From NCBI GenBank assembly GCA_023390985.1, contig JAEWBU010000393.1, forward strand, positions 1 through 32,968: 32,968 bases of DNA, read 5' to 3'. The stretch is from Pseudomonadota bacterium. Its GTDB lineage: Bacteria > Pseudomonadota > Gammaproteobacteria > Burkholderiales > Burkholderiaceae_C. Every line of letters starts with the position of its first letter. The stretch's first letter is position 1. Below, in pieces: positions 7,050 to 14,800 of this stretch. A model generated the notes under the pieces. That model was not told the origin of the DNA and made no database searches. It saw only the letters and a list, made by a program, of their open reading frames with translations. The translations under genes were made by a program, and so were the position numbers.

Positions 7050-8315
7050 TCAGCTCTTCCCCGCCCGCGCCATCAGCAGCGCCTTCTCCCGCGCATTCCC
7101 CGCCAGCTCCGCCGCTCGCAGGAAGGCGTCGCGCGCCTCCTCCCGCCGCCCCAGCTTCTCCAGCAGGTCGCCCTGCACGCTGGGCAGCCAGTGGTACTGG
7201 CGCAGCGACTTGTCCTGCAGCAATCGCTCCACGATGGCCAGCCCCTGCGCCGGTCCGTCCGCCATGCCGACCGCCACCGCCCGATTGAGTTCCACCACCG
7301 GCGAAGGCGCGACCTGCGCCAGCTCGCCATACAGCAACGCGATGCGCTTCCAGTCGGTCGCCTCCGACGTCGTCGCGCGCGCATGGCAGGCGGCGATTGC
7401 GGCCTGCAGGGTGTACGGCCCGCGACGCGTCGACAGCGCTTCCGCCCGCGCCAGCGCAGCGAGGCCGCGGCGGATCAACAGGGGGTCCCAGCGCGAGCGG
7501 TCCTGGTCGGCCAGCAGGATCGGCCGGCCCTGCGGATCGGTGCGCGACTTCATGCGCGAGGCCTGCAGCTCCATCAGCGCCGCCAGGCCGTGCGCTTCCG
7601 GCTCGCCCGGCGCCAGTTCGGCCAGCATGCGTCCCAGGCGCAGCGCCTCGTCGGCGAGCGCGGGGCGCATCCAGTCCTCGCCGGCGGTGGCGGTGTAGCC
7701 CTCGTTGAACACGAGGTAGACCACCTCCAGCACCGAAGCCAGCCGCTCGTCCAGCTCCTCTCCGCGCGGTGCCTCGAAGGGGATATGCGCATCACGCAGC
7801 TTCTGCTTGGCACGCACGATGCGCTGCGCCACCGTCGCCTCGGGCACGAGGAACGCGCGTGCGATCTCGTGCGTGGAAAGGCCGCCCAGCAGCTTGAGCG
7901 TGAGCGCCACGCGAGCCTCGGTCGGCAGCGCCGGATGGCAGGCGGTGAACATCAGGCGCAGCAGGTCGTCGCCGATCTCGTCCTGCCGCGCCTCATCCAG
8001 CGCATCGGTGAAGTCCGGCACGATCAGCGCCTCCTGCGCTTCCAGGTCGCGTCCCAGCTCCTCGTGCTTGCGCTCGCGCATCTGCAGGTGGCGCAGGTGG
8101 TCCAGCGCGCGGTTCTTGGCCGCCGCCATGAGCCAGGCCCCGGGCTTGTCGGGCAGGCCGTCGATCGGCCAGCGCTCCAGCGCGGAGACCAGGGCCTCCT
8201 GCGCCAGCTCCTCGGCGACGGCCACGTCGCGCACCATGCGCGCGACCACGGCCACCACCTTGGCCGACTCGATGCGCCAGACGGCGGCGATGGCCTGGTG
8301 GACCGCGGAATGCAT
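7050..8315 (-). CDS. ECF sigma factor with C-terminal TPR-like extension (ECF42 type)
   Basis: A 421-residue sigma factor, more than twice the usual ECF length. The sigma-2 region (about residues 8-78) includes AEELAQEALVSALERWP and the -10-binding helix near PGAWLMAAAKNRALDHLR. The sigma-4 region (about 125-178) has GLSTHEIARAFLVPEATVAQ. A long C-terminal extension follows, with VYLVFNEGYTAT near 205 and TPR-like helices from about 290 to the end. This architecture and the neighbouring DGPF/YCII genes define the ECF42 group, where the extension rather than an anti-sigma factor is thought to control activity. No anti-sigma gene is present here. It is the last gene of the operon starting at 10541, so it probably amplifies its own expression. 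The inducing signal is unknown. Confidence 0.92.
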   Translation of the reverse strand: MHSAVHQAIAAVWRIESAKVVAVVARMVRDVAVAEELAQEALVSALERWPIDGLPDKPGAWLMAAAKNRALDHLRHLQMRERKHEELGRDLEAQEALIVPDFTDALDEARQDEIGDDLLRLMFTACHPALPTEARVALTLKLLGGLSTHEIARAFLVPEATVAQRIVRAKQKLRDAHIPFEAPRGEELDERLASVLEVVYLVFNEGYTATAGEDWMRPALADEALRLGRMLAELAPGEPEAHGLAALMELQASRMKSRTDPQGRPILLADQDRSRWDPLLIRRGLAALARAEALSTRRGPYTLQAAIAACHARATTSEATDWKRIALLYGELAQVAPSPVVELNRAVAVGMADGPAQGLAIVERLLQDKSLRQYHWLPSVQGDLLEKLGRREEARDAFLRAAELAGNAREKALLMARAGKS

Positions 8316-8331
8316 CGGCTTTCGCGGCCGC

Positions 8332-8742
8332 TCAGGCCTGCGGCGGGGTGGCCGCGGGATCCATCCACACCAGTTCCCACACGTGGCCGTCCAGGTCCTC
8401 GAAGCCGTGGCCGTACATGAAGCCGTGGTCCTGCGGCGCGTTGGGCGCGGTGCCGCCGGCGGCCAGCGCCTTCTTCACCAGCCCGTCCACCTCGGCCCGG
8501 CTCTCGCACGACAGGCACACCAGCACCTCGGTGCTCTTGCGCGCGTCGGCGATCGGCTTCTTCGTGAAGGTCTGGAAGAACGGCTCCACCAGCAGCATGG
8601 CGAAGATGTCCTCGCTGATCACCATGCAGGCGCCCTGGTCGTTGGTGAACTGCGGGTTGAACGAGAAGCCCAGCGCGCCGAAGAACGCCTTGGAGCGTTC
8701 CATGTCGCGGATGGGCAGGTTGACGAAGATCTTGCGGGCCAT
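8332..8742 (-). CDS. VOC (glyoxalase/bleomycin-resistance fold) family protein
   Basis: A 136-residue protein of the vicinal-oxygen-chelate fold. Two beta-alpha-beta modules are visible: MARKIFVNLPIRDMERSKAF with FFGALGF, then VLVCLSCESRAEVDGLV and the closing strand DLDGHVWELVWMDP. Members include dioxygenases, glyoxalases and drug-binding proteins; nothing shows the substrate. The ribosome-binding site AAGGAG is 8 nt before the ATG. It lies 27 bp after the YCII gene and 16 bp before the sigma gene, inside the ECF42 operon. Confidence 0.9.
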   Translation of the reverse strand: MARKIFVNLPIRDMERSKAFFGALGFSFNPQFTNDQGACMVISEDIFAMLLVEPFFQTFTKKPIADARKSTEVLVCLSCESRAEVDGLVKKALAAGGTAPNAPQDHGFMYGHGFEDLDGHVWELVWMDPAATPPQA

Positions 8743-8769
8743 GTGTCGTTCTCCTTGTTGTTCGACGTG

Positions 8770-9192
8770 TCAATCCAGCGTGCCGAGCTTCTGGAACCGC
8801 TCGGCGCCATGCACGCCCAGCTGCTCGAAGTGTTCCATCTCGTAGAGCGGCCGCACCTCGATCTCCGCCGTGCGGCCCTCGCCCATGGGGTTGGGAAAGC
8901 GGCGCGCCCATTCCAGCGCCTCCTCGCGGCTGCGCACCTGGATCAGCGTGTAGCCGGCGACCAATTCCTTGCTCTCGGCGTAGGGCCCGTCGACCACCTG
9001 CTGGCGGCCGCCGTCCCAGCGGATGCGGAAGCCCTCGCTCGAGGGCCGAAGTCCGTTGGCGTCGAGCAGCGCGCCCGCCTTGGCCAGTTCCTCGTGGTAG
9101 GCGGCCATGTCGGCCATCAGCTGGTCGGCGTCGGGCGGGAAGCGGCCGGCTTCGGTGTCCGCGTTGGCGCGGACCATGATGATGAAGCGCAT
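8770..9192 (-). CDS. YCII/DGPF-domain protein
   Basis: A 140-residue dimeric alpha-beta barrel protein of the YCII-related (DGPF) family. The signature is VVDGPYAESKELVAGYTLIQ near residues 66-85, with DGPY in place of the usual DGPF. The N-terminal strand is MRFIIMVRAN. These proteins are the hallmark neighbours and presumed targets of ECF42 sigma factors; their biochemical role is unknown. A GGGAG ribosome-binding site precedes the ATG. The upstream VOC gene ends 16 bp before. Confidence 0.9.
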   Translation of the reverse strand: MRFIIMVRANADTEAGRFPPDADQLMADMAAYHEELAKAGALLDANGLRPSSEGFRIRWDGGRQQVVDGPYAESKELVAGYTLIQVRSREEALEWARRFPNPMGEGRTAEIEVRPLYEMEHFEQLGVHGAERFQKLGTLD

Positions 9193-9208
9193 GGTTCTTC
9201 TCCCGGCC

Positions 9209-9604
9209 TCAACGGCCCATGGGCAGCGGCTGCAGCATGCTGGAGCGGTTGCCTTCGGTGTCCAGGAAGGCCACGTACGCGCCCACGCCGGGGATGTCCA
9301 TCGGCTCGCCGAGCACCTGGCCGCCGGCCTGCGTGACGCGCTTCATCGATTCGCGGATGTCGGGCACGGCAATCACGATACCGGGCAGCTGCGCGGGCAT
9401 CTGGGGATCGCGCAGGAAGAAGCCGCCGTTGATCGCGCCGCGGAAGCCGTCGGGCCGCGTGTCGTGTTCGGCGGTGGTGGCGAGCATGTAGCTGCCCATC
9501 TCGGGGCCGAGCTTCTGGATCTTCCAGCCGAAGGCCTGCTCGAAGAACCGCGCGACGCGATCGCGGTCGTCGCAGGGGAGCTCGAAGTGGACGACGGGAT
9601 TCAT
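9209..9604 (-). CDS. VOC family protein
   Basis: A 131-residue VOC-fold protein beginning MNPVVHFELPCDDRDRVARF with FFEQAFGW. The second module contains IVIAVPDIRESMKRVTQAGG and the closing strand YVAFLDTEGN. This resembles the glyoxalase-like proteins annotated as predicted lactoylglutathione-lyase relatives; the substrate is unknown. Its ATG overlaps the stop of the SRPBCC gene by 4 bp (ATGA), which implies translational coupling, and AAGGAGG lies just upstream. Confidence 0.9.
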   Translation of the reverse strand: MNPVVHFELPCDDRDRVARFFEQAFGWKIQKLGPEMGSYMLATTAEHDTRPDGFRGAINGGFFLRDPQMPAQLPGIVIAVPDIRESMKRVTQAGGQVLGEPMDIPGVGAYVAFLDTEGNRSSMLQPLPMGR

Positions 9605-10050
9605 GACGGCCTCCTTTCGCAGAGTTCCTTGAGCTTGCCCAGCGCCTTCGGGAAGGTCTCCCTCATGAACTGCTCGTAGTCGGGGGGCACGTCCACGTCG
9701 ACCTGCAGCTGCGTGCCGCCATTCGCCTCGGCGAAGCTGTAGTTCTCGAAGGCGGGCGTCCAGGCGCGCGCCTGTTCGCTGGTGGTGTCCTCCACGCCGT
9801 TGGCGATCATGCCCAGGTGGCGGATGGACACGAACTCGGGCCGGCGGCTCTCGGCGATCTGCGAGACCATGCCGTCGCCGCTGGGCGTGACGAAGAGGAT
9901 CCGGTCGCCCTGCTTCCAGCCGCCCTCGTAGGTCGAGCCCTCGCAGAACGCGGCTGTCCATTGCTCGTAGGTGGCGCGGTCCAGCATCACGGACCACACG
10001 GTGTCGCGCGGCGCCTGGATCCAGATCGGGAAATTCAGCGTCTTCTTCAT
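9601..10050 (-). CDS. SRPBCC (AHSA1/START-like) domain protein
   Basis: A 149-residue protein of the SRPBCC ligand-binding superfamily. It starts MKKTLNFPIWIQAPRDTVWS, the typical first strand of activator-of-Hsp90-like proteins. It continues with YEQWTAAFCEGSTYEGGWKQ and ends in the long C-terminal helix FMRETFPKALGKLKELCE. It probably binds a hydrophobic ligand; the function is unknown. SRPBCC proteins commonly accompany DGPF and VOC genes in ECF42 loci. AAGGAG lies 5-6 nt before the ATG. Confidence 0.9.
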   Translation of the reverse strand: MKKTLNFPIWIQAPRDTVWSVMLDRATYEQWTAAFCEGSTYEGGWKQGDRILFVTPSGDGMVSQIAESRRPEFVSIRHLGMIANGVEDTTSEQARAWTPAFENYSFAEANGGTQLQVDVDVPPDYEQFMRETFPKALGKLKELCERRPS

Positions 10051-10073
10051 CGCGTTCTCCTTTCGTCCCGGCT

Positions 10074-10541
10074 TCACTCGAAGGCATCCTGCAGCTGCCG
10101 CAGGTCGATCTTCTTCATGCCCATCACCGCGTCCATCACGCGCTTGCGGCGCTGGGGGTCGCGGTGCTGCAGCATGTCGAACAGCTGCTCGGGCACGATC
10201 TGCCACGACACGCCGAAGCGGTCCCTGACCCAGCCGCACTGCTCGGCGGCCGGCTCGGCCGACAGGGCGTCCCAGTAGCGGTCGATCTCGTCTTGGTCGC
10301 GGCAATGGACCACCAGCGAGACCGCCGGCGACAGGCTGAAGTGCGGGCCGCCGTTCAAGCCGGTGTAGAGCCGGCCGTCGAGCTCGAAGCTGACGGTCAG
10401 CACCGAGCCCTCCGGCATGGCCGCGCCGGCGGTGTAGTGCGTGGTCGCGACGATCCGGGAGTTGGGGAACAGCGAGACGTAGTAGTCCGCCGCGTCCTGG
10501 GCCTGGCGGTCGAACCACAGGCAGGTGCTGGTCTGGGGCAT
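10074..10541 (-). CDS. PhnB-like VOC protein (3-demethylubiquinone methyltransferase-like fold)
   Basis: A 155-residue VOC-fold protein of the PhnB/YjdN type. It starts TSTCLWFDRQAQDAADYYVS and includes FPNSRI, then LNGGPHFSLSPAVSLVVHCR, ending QCGWVRDRFGVSWQIVP. Despite the old methyltransferase name, these are small VOC proteins without an S-adenosylmethionine site. It is the first gene of the ECF42 operon and has a good ribosome-binding site (AAGGA, 7 nt). An ECF42-like promoter lies about 46 nt upstream of its ATG. Confidence 0.9.
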   Translation of the reverse strand: MPQTSTCLWFDRQAQDAADYYVSLFPNSRIVATTHYTAGAAMPEGSVLTVSFELDGRLYTGLNGGPHFSLSPAVSLVVHCRDQDEIDRYWDALSAEPAAEQCGWVRDRFGVSWQIVPEQLFDMLQHRDPQRRKRVMDAVMGMKKIDLRQLQDAFE

Positions 10542-10587
10542 GGGGCAGTCCTTTCCGATCGGGCGCCCGCGCGCCCTTCACCACCAC

Positions 10588-10614
10588 GACGAAGCAGCAG
10601 ACCGGAAATCGACA
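10588..10614 (-). promoter_or_regulatory. Candidate ECF42-type promoter of the VOC/DGPF/sigma operon
   Basis: On the minus strand, TGTCGA (10609-10614) is followed after exactly 17 nt by CGTC (10588-10591). As I recall, TGTCGA at -35 and CG(A/T)C at -10 is the motif reported for ECF42 target promoters. The -10 lies 46 nt before the ATG of the first operon gene. Since the sigma gene is the last gene of that operon, this would be a positive autoregulatory promoter. Confidence 0.6.
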
Positions 10615-10647
10615 ACCGGCCCGGTCGGTACAAACCCCGACCCGCGA

Positions 10648-11004
10648 TCAGGTGTAGCAGGGGCCGAGCTTGCGCACCTCGACCGTGGCCCATTCGGCGG
10701 CCGGGCATTCCCGGGCCAGGGCCAGCGCCTGCTCGCGCGTGTCGCAGCTGAGCAGGAAGAAGCCGCCCACCATCTCCTTGGCTTCGGCGAAAGGGCCGTC
10801 CATCAGGCTGGGCTTGCCGGCCCGCACCTGCACCCGGGCCGCCTCCCCGTCGGGCGAGCTGAGCGATTCCATCGCCTTGAGCAGGCCCCGCTCCTTGAGC
10901 CCGTTGCCCCAGCGGACCATGCGGTCGAACACCTCGCGCCCTTCGGCGTCGGTGCGGGTGGCCCGCTGGGCGGGCTCTTCCATGATCAGCAGCATGTAGG
11001 CCAT
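10648..11004 (-). CDS. YCII/DGPF-domain protein
   Basis: A 118-residue protein with the exact family motif: LMDGPFAEAKEMVGGFF, with DGPF at residues 69-72. The N-terminal strand MAYMLLIMEEP and the C-terminal ATVEVRKLGP complete the ferredoxin-like fold. The function is unknown; it is a typical ECF42-associated protein. The ATG was chosen because the longer open frame runs into the neighbouring ctaG-like gene. It lies 41 bp downstream of that gene and 106 bp upstream of the PhnB-like gene, separated from the latter by the candidate ECF42 promoter, so it may belong to a different transcript. Confidence 0.88.
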   Translation of the reverse strand: MAYMLLIMEEPAQRATRTDAEGREVFDRMVRWGNGLKERGLLKAMESLSSPDGEAARVQVRAGKPSLMDGPFAEAKEMVGGFFLLSCDTREQALALARECPAAEWATVEVRKLGPCYT

Positions 11005-11045
11005 GGCGGCGCATGCTAGCGCAAGCCCATGACCCTGTCGCCAGG

Positions 11046-11936
11046 TCAGGCCCGCTGCTGTCTGGTGAGCATGCGGCCCAGCAATCCGATCGCGGCGATC
11101 ACGTACGCGAGGCCCGAGGGCACCCACATCACCAGCCCGCCGAGCTGCTGGTCGTCCAGCGGATCCATGCCGAGCGCCGTGGTGGTCTCCAGGTACGGCG
11201 CGTACCAGGGCGTGGGCGCCAGGCTGAGCAGCGCGCCGAGTGCGCCGGTGTGCAGCATGGTCGTGAACAGCGCGGCGACGGCGACGCCGGTCCCGCGGCC
11301 GACGCGCGGATCGTGGCCGAGCGCGGTCCACCAGAAGAACAGCGCGCTGATCAGGAAGCTGGAGTGCTGCAGGATGTGGACCCCCTCGTGCCGCAGCGCG
11401 GCGGAGAACAGCACCGGCACGTGCCACACCCACAGGATGCTGGCGTGAAGGCACCAGGCCACCACCGGGTCGGTGAGCGCGGACCAGCCGGAGGCCAGCC
11501 AGCGCGCCTGCACCGCGCGGCCGATGCGCCGCCGGTTCGACGCCCCGAAGGCCCAGGTCCACGCCGCCAGCGGCCGGCCCATCACCAGCAGCGGCGCGGC
11601 GACCACCATCAGCAGCTCGTGCTGCAGCATGTGCGCCGAGAACAGGCGCCCGCCCAGCGTGTCGAGCGGCGAGGCCAGCGCGACCACCAGCGCCAGCCAG
11701 CCGCCGCCGAAGGCGATGACGGGCGCCGCACCGATGCCGCGGCCCCATCCGGCCGTGGCCCACAGGCGCCACACGCCGCGCGCGTACAGCAGCGCGGACA
11801 CGAGCAGCAGCCCGACGACCCAGGGCTCGACGCTCCAGTGCCACAGCGAAGCAGCGGTCGGCAGGCCTTCGGGCGTGTGCGCCCGGGCCGCGGGCGGCAG
11901 CAGCGCCGCGATCAGGAACAGGGCGAGAGCACCCAT
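11046..11936 (-). CDS. Cytochrome c oxidase assembly factor, Caa3_CtaG family
   Basis: A 296-residue polytopic membrane protein of the Bacillus CtaG (Caa3_CtaG) family, which is needed for forming active caa3 oxidase and is unrelated to Cox11. It has a signal-like first segment ending AARAHTPEG. About seven membrane segments follow, with conserved motifs HMLQHELLMVVAAPLLVMGR, LWVWHVPVLFSAAL and HILQHSSFLISALFFWW. The paired histidines in these helices are candidates for copper handling. Its first 25 bp overlap the small membrane-protein gene, so it is the last gene of the oxidase operon. The start could be slightly upstream, but MGALALFL gives a normal leader. Confidence 0.88.
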   Translation of the reverse strand: MGALALFLIAALLPPAARAHTPEGLPTAASLWHWSVEPWVVGLLLVSALLYARGVWRLWATAGWGRGIGAAPVIAFGGGWLALVVALASPLDTLGGRLFSAHMLQHELLMVVAAPLLVMGRPLAAWTWAFGASNRRRIGRAVQARWLASGWSALTDPVVAWCLHASILWVWHVPVLFSAALRHEGVHILQHSSFLISALFFWWTALGHDPRVGRGTGVAVAALFTTMLHTGALGALLSLAPTPWYAPYLETTTALGMDPLDDQQLGGLVMWVPSGLAYVIAAIGLLGRMLTRQQRA

Positions 11937-12226
11937 GCGGCGACCCACATCATGAGAATCACGAGCGCGGACAGCGAAGCGACCGCCGTGGCGCAGGCAC
12001 CGAGGAAGCGACGTGTCGCGACGGGCCCGCCCTCCGCGCCGTGCGGCCCGGCGCCGCGTGCGCTGTTCAGCGCCAGCAGCACGGTCACGGCCAGGAAGGC
12101 TGCGGCGACCACGTGCAAGCCCGCGCGCGTCTGCTCCGAGCACGCCGGCGCGACCAGCGCCAGCATCAGGCTCTGGCAGGCCAGCGCCAGGCTGGGCGCG
12201 ACGATGAGTCCGAGGAAGATGCGCAT
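11912..12226 (-). CDS. Small membrane protein of the oxidase operon, unknown function
   Basis: A 104-residue hydrophobic protein starting MRIFLGLIVAPSLALACQS. Three membrane segments are likely (about residues 3-27, 38-55 and 78-100), joined by a Gly/Ala-rich loop. No family is recognised with confidence. It lies 13 bp after the subunit III gene, has AGGAGA and GAAGG before its ATG, and overlaps the ctaG-like gene by 25 bp. The position suggests an accessory or assembly subunit of the oxidase, perhaps in the place usually held by a subunit IV; that is inference from context. Confidence 0.75.
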   Translation of the reverse strand: MRIFLGLIVAPSLALACQSLMLALVAPACSEQTRAGLHVVAAAFLAVTVLLALNSARGAGPHGAEGGPVATRRFLGACATAVASLSALVILMMWVAAWVLSPCS

Positions 12227-12239
12227 CGCCTTCTTTCTC

Positions 12240-12839
12240 CTAGAGCCCGCGCGCGCCCCAGTAGATCACCAGGTAGATCGGGATCCAGGTCCACACCACG
12301 AAGTACCAGTAGAACGAGTTCTCGCTCACGTCCACGAAGCGCGAGGCGTCCAGCGGGCCGGTGAAGAACAGCAGCTCCAGCACCACCGAATCGTAGAAGT
12401 CGGTCGCCAGGTGGGTGGTGTGCAGGCCCAGCAGCATCCACACGACCGAGCCGTACGCATTGCTGTCCCAGCGCACGTTGAGTCCCGCGAACTCGAAGGC
12501 CCGCACCACCAGGAACGCGAGGCCGAACAGGAGGCTGATGCCCAGCCACAACCGCACGCCGCGCAGGTCCTGGTGCTCGCCCGCCTTCTTGGCGAAGTGG
12601 TTGGGCACCAGGCTGGCGAGCAGGATCAGCGTGTTCAGCGTGCCCCACAGCAGCTCGGGCGGCAGCGCGGTCACCGGCCAGGTGACCGAGCGACCGCGCA
12701 GGTAGAAGTAGGCGACCACCGTGAGCACGAACACCGTGCCCTCGATGGCCATGATGCCCAGCGTGCCCCACCACATGATGCTGTGGTGCGAGTAGCGATA
12801 GCTCGGCAGCTGCGAGGCATCCAGGGTCGTCGCCATCAT
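12240..12839 (-). CDS. coxC: Cytochrome c oxidase subunit III
   Basis: A 199-residue membrane protein of the haem-copper oxidase subunit III family. About five membrane segments are visible. Recognisable parts are SIMWWGTLGIMAIEGTVFVL (about 20-39, containing the conserved Glu of this family), LLLGLHTTHLATDFYDSVVL-like helix residues (about 137-155), and the C-terminal YWYFVVWTWIPIYLVIYW. This is the short five-helix form seen in caa3 and quinol-type enzymes rather than the seven-helix form. The ATG at 12839 overlaps the subunit I stop as ATGA; a second ATG at 12836 is also possible. AGGAA lies 3 to 6 nt upstream. Confidence 0.9.
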   Translation of the reverse strand: MMATTLDASQLPSYRYSHHSIMWWGTLGIMAIEGTVFVLTVVAYFYLRGRSVTWPVTALPPELLWGTLNTLILLASLVPNHFAKKAGEHQDLRGVRLWLGISLLFGLAFLVVRAFEFAGLNVRWDSNAYGSVVWMLLGLHTTHLATDFYDSVVLELLFFTGPLDASRFVDVSENSFYWYFVVWTWIPIYLVIYWGARGL

Positions 12840-14800
12840 GGGTTCCTGTTCAGCGCGAGCGACCGCGCCACGTGGGAGCGCCGGGGCCAGAACCAGATCG
12901 TGCCGGCGAGCGCGATCGGCGCGCTGAACCACACCACCGCCCAGGGCGTGAACACCAGGCCGACGAACAGCGCGGTGGTCGCGAGCGACGCGATGAAGGG
13001 CCAGTACGACGGTTCGGGGAAGTGCGTGCGGTGGTCCAGCTGGGCGTCCACCACGGACGTGATCAGGTGTTCGCGCGTGACGGCCGAAATGCCGCCGACG
13101 TGGGTCGGCTGGCCGGCGGGCGTGGGCTCCCAGAGCGGGTACGCGCCGTGCACCACGGGCACCACGTGGAAGTTGGCGGGCGTGGGCGGCGAGGCGGTCG
13201 CCCATTCGAGCGTGCCCGCGCCCCACGGATCGGCACCGGCCACTGCACCGCGGCGGGCGCTCAGCACCGCGTTCACCAGCGTGGAAAGGATGCCGACGGC
13301 CAGCGTCACCGCGCCCACCGTGGCCAGCAGGTTCATCGAGTCCCAGCCCATGCCCGCCTGGTAGGTGTAGACGCGCCGCGGCATGCCCTGCAGGCCCAGC
13401 CAGTGCATCGGGAAGAAGGCGACGTTGAAGCCCGCGAACATCAGCCAGAACGACAGCTTGCCCAGGCCCTCGCCCATCACCCGCCCGGTGAACTTGGGAT
13501 ACCAGTAGTACAGCGCCCCGAACAGCGGGAACACCGCCCCGCCGATCAGCACGTAGTGCAGGTGGGCCACCACGAAGTAGGTGTCGTGCAACTGCGAGTC
13601 GAGCGACACCGACGCCAGCATCAGCCCGGTCATGCCGCCCAGCACCAGGATGAAGAAGAACGACAGGGCGAACAGCATCGGCGTGCGAAGCACCAGCCGG
13701 CCGCCGCGCAGCGTCGCCAGCCAGCAGAAGATCTGCACCGCGCTCGGCACCGCGATCAGGATGCTGGCCGCGGTGAAGAAGGCCTTGCCCAGCTCGGGCA
13801 GGTTGGTGGCGAACATGTGGTGCACCCACAGCCCGAACGCCAGGAAACCGGTGGCGACCAGCGACAGCACCATGGCCGTGTAGCCGAAGATCGGCCGCCG
13901 GCTGAAGGTGGAGATGATCGCCGACAGGAAGCCCAGTCCGGGGATGAAGATCAGGTAGACCTCCGGATGGCCGAAGAACCAGAACAGGTGCTGCCACAGC
14001 AGCGGGTCGCCACCCTCGGCCGCGTTGTAGAAATGCGTGCCTACCAGCCGGTCCAGCAGCAGCGCGGTGCTGGCCAGCATCACGGCCGGCATCGCGAACA
14101 TCACGATGAAGGCGGTCACCAGCATCGCCCACACGAACAGCGGCATGCGGGCCAGCGTCATGCCCGGCGCGCGCAGCTTGAACACGGTCGTGATGATCAC
14201 CACCGCCTCGATCAGCGCCGAGAGTTCGGTGAACGTGATCATCTGGGCCCAGAAGTCGATGCGCTTGCCCACGCCGTACTCCGGACCGGACAGCGGCGGG
14301 TAGGCGAACCAGCCCGCGTCGCCCGCGCTGTTGAGGAAGAAGGCGATCCAGAGCATCAGCCCGCCGAACAGGAACACCCAGTACGCGAACGCGTTCATGC
14401 GCGGGAACGCCACGCTGCGCGCGCCGATCATCAGCGGGATCAGGTAGCTGGCCATGGCCTGCATCACCGGCACGGCGAACAGGAACATCATGGTCGTGCC
14501 GTGCATGGTGAACATCTGGTTGTAGAGGTCCGGCCCCATCAGGCCGTTCTCGGGCCGGGCCAGCTGCATGCGCATGAACGCGGCCAGCAGCCCGCCCGCC
14601 GCGAAGAAAGCCAGCGTGGTCACCAGGAAGCGCTTGGCGATCGTCTTGTGGTTGACGGCGGCGAACCAGCCGAGCAGGCCGGGCGGATCGGCCCAGGTCT
14701 CGTCGAGCGCGCGCGCTGCGGCCGAGTCGGGGTGGGGGTCTCCGTCCTTGAGCCGCGCGGCTTGCGGGTCCGGCTGCTCGCCCAGCGGTCCGTGCCTCAC
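12836..14800 (-). CDS. ctaD: Cytochrome c oxidase subunit I, caa3 type, lacking canonical proton-channel residues
   Basis: A 654-residue catalytic subunit that reduces O2 at a haem-copper centre. All metal ligands are present: His100 (TMHGTTMMF) and His415 for the low-spin haem, His413 for the active-site haem (VVAHLHYVL), and His278, His327 and His328 for CuB. Tyr282 in GHPEVY is the cross-linked tyrosine. The length exceeds the usual 530-560 because of a C-terminal extension with two more membrane segments (about 598-640). Hand alignment to Rhodobacter subunit I shows K362 replaced by Gln356 (AVPSAVQIFCW), D132 by Ser129 (IGARSVAFPRMN), N121 by Ser118 and N207 by Lys208. Glu286 and N139 are kept (Glu280, Asn136). 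The GTG start overlaps the subunit II stop as GTGA. Confidence 0.93.
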   Translation of the reverse strand: MRHGPLGEQPDPQAARLKDGDPHPDSAAARALDETWADPPGLLGWFAAVNHKTIAKRFLVTTLAFFAAGGLLAAFMRMQLARPENGLMGPDLYNQMFTMHGTTMMFLFAVPVMQAMASYLIPLMIGARSVAFPRMNAFAYWVFLFGGLMLWIAFFLNSAGDAGWFAYPPLSGPEYGVGKRIDFWAQMITFTELSALIEAVVIITTVFKLRAPGMTLARMPLFVWAMLVTAFIVMFAMPAVMLASTALLLDRLVGTHFYNAAEGGDPLLWQHLFWFFGHPEVYLIFIPGLGFLSAIISTFSRRPIFGYTAMVLSLVATGFLAFGLWVHHMFATNLPELGKAFFTAASILIAVPSAVQIFCWLATLRGGRLVLRTPMLFALSFFFILVLGGMTGLMLASVSLDSQLHDTYFVVAHLHYVLIGGAVFPLFGALYYWYPKFTGRVMGEGLGKLSFWLMFAGFNVAFFPMHWLGLQGMPRRVYTYQAGMGWDSMNLLATVGAVTLAVGILSTLVNAVLSARRGAVAGADPWGAGTLEWATASPPTPANFHVVPVVHGAYPLWEPTPAGQPTHVGGISAVTREHLITSVVDAQLDHRTHFPEPSYWPFIASLATTALFVGLVFTPWAVVWFSAPIALAGTIWFWPRRSHVARSLALNRNP

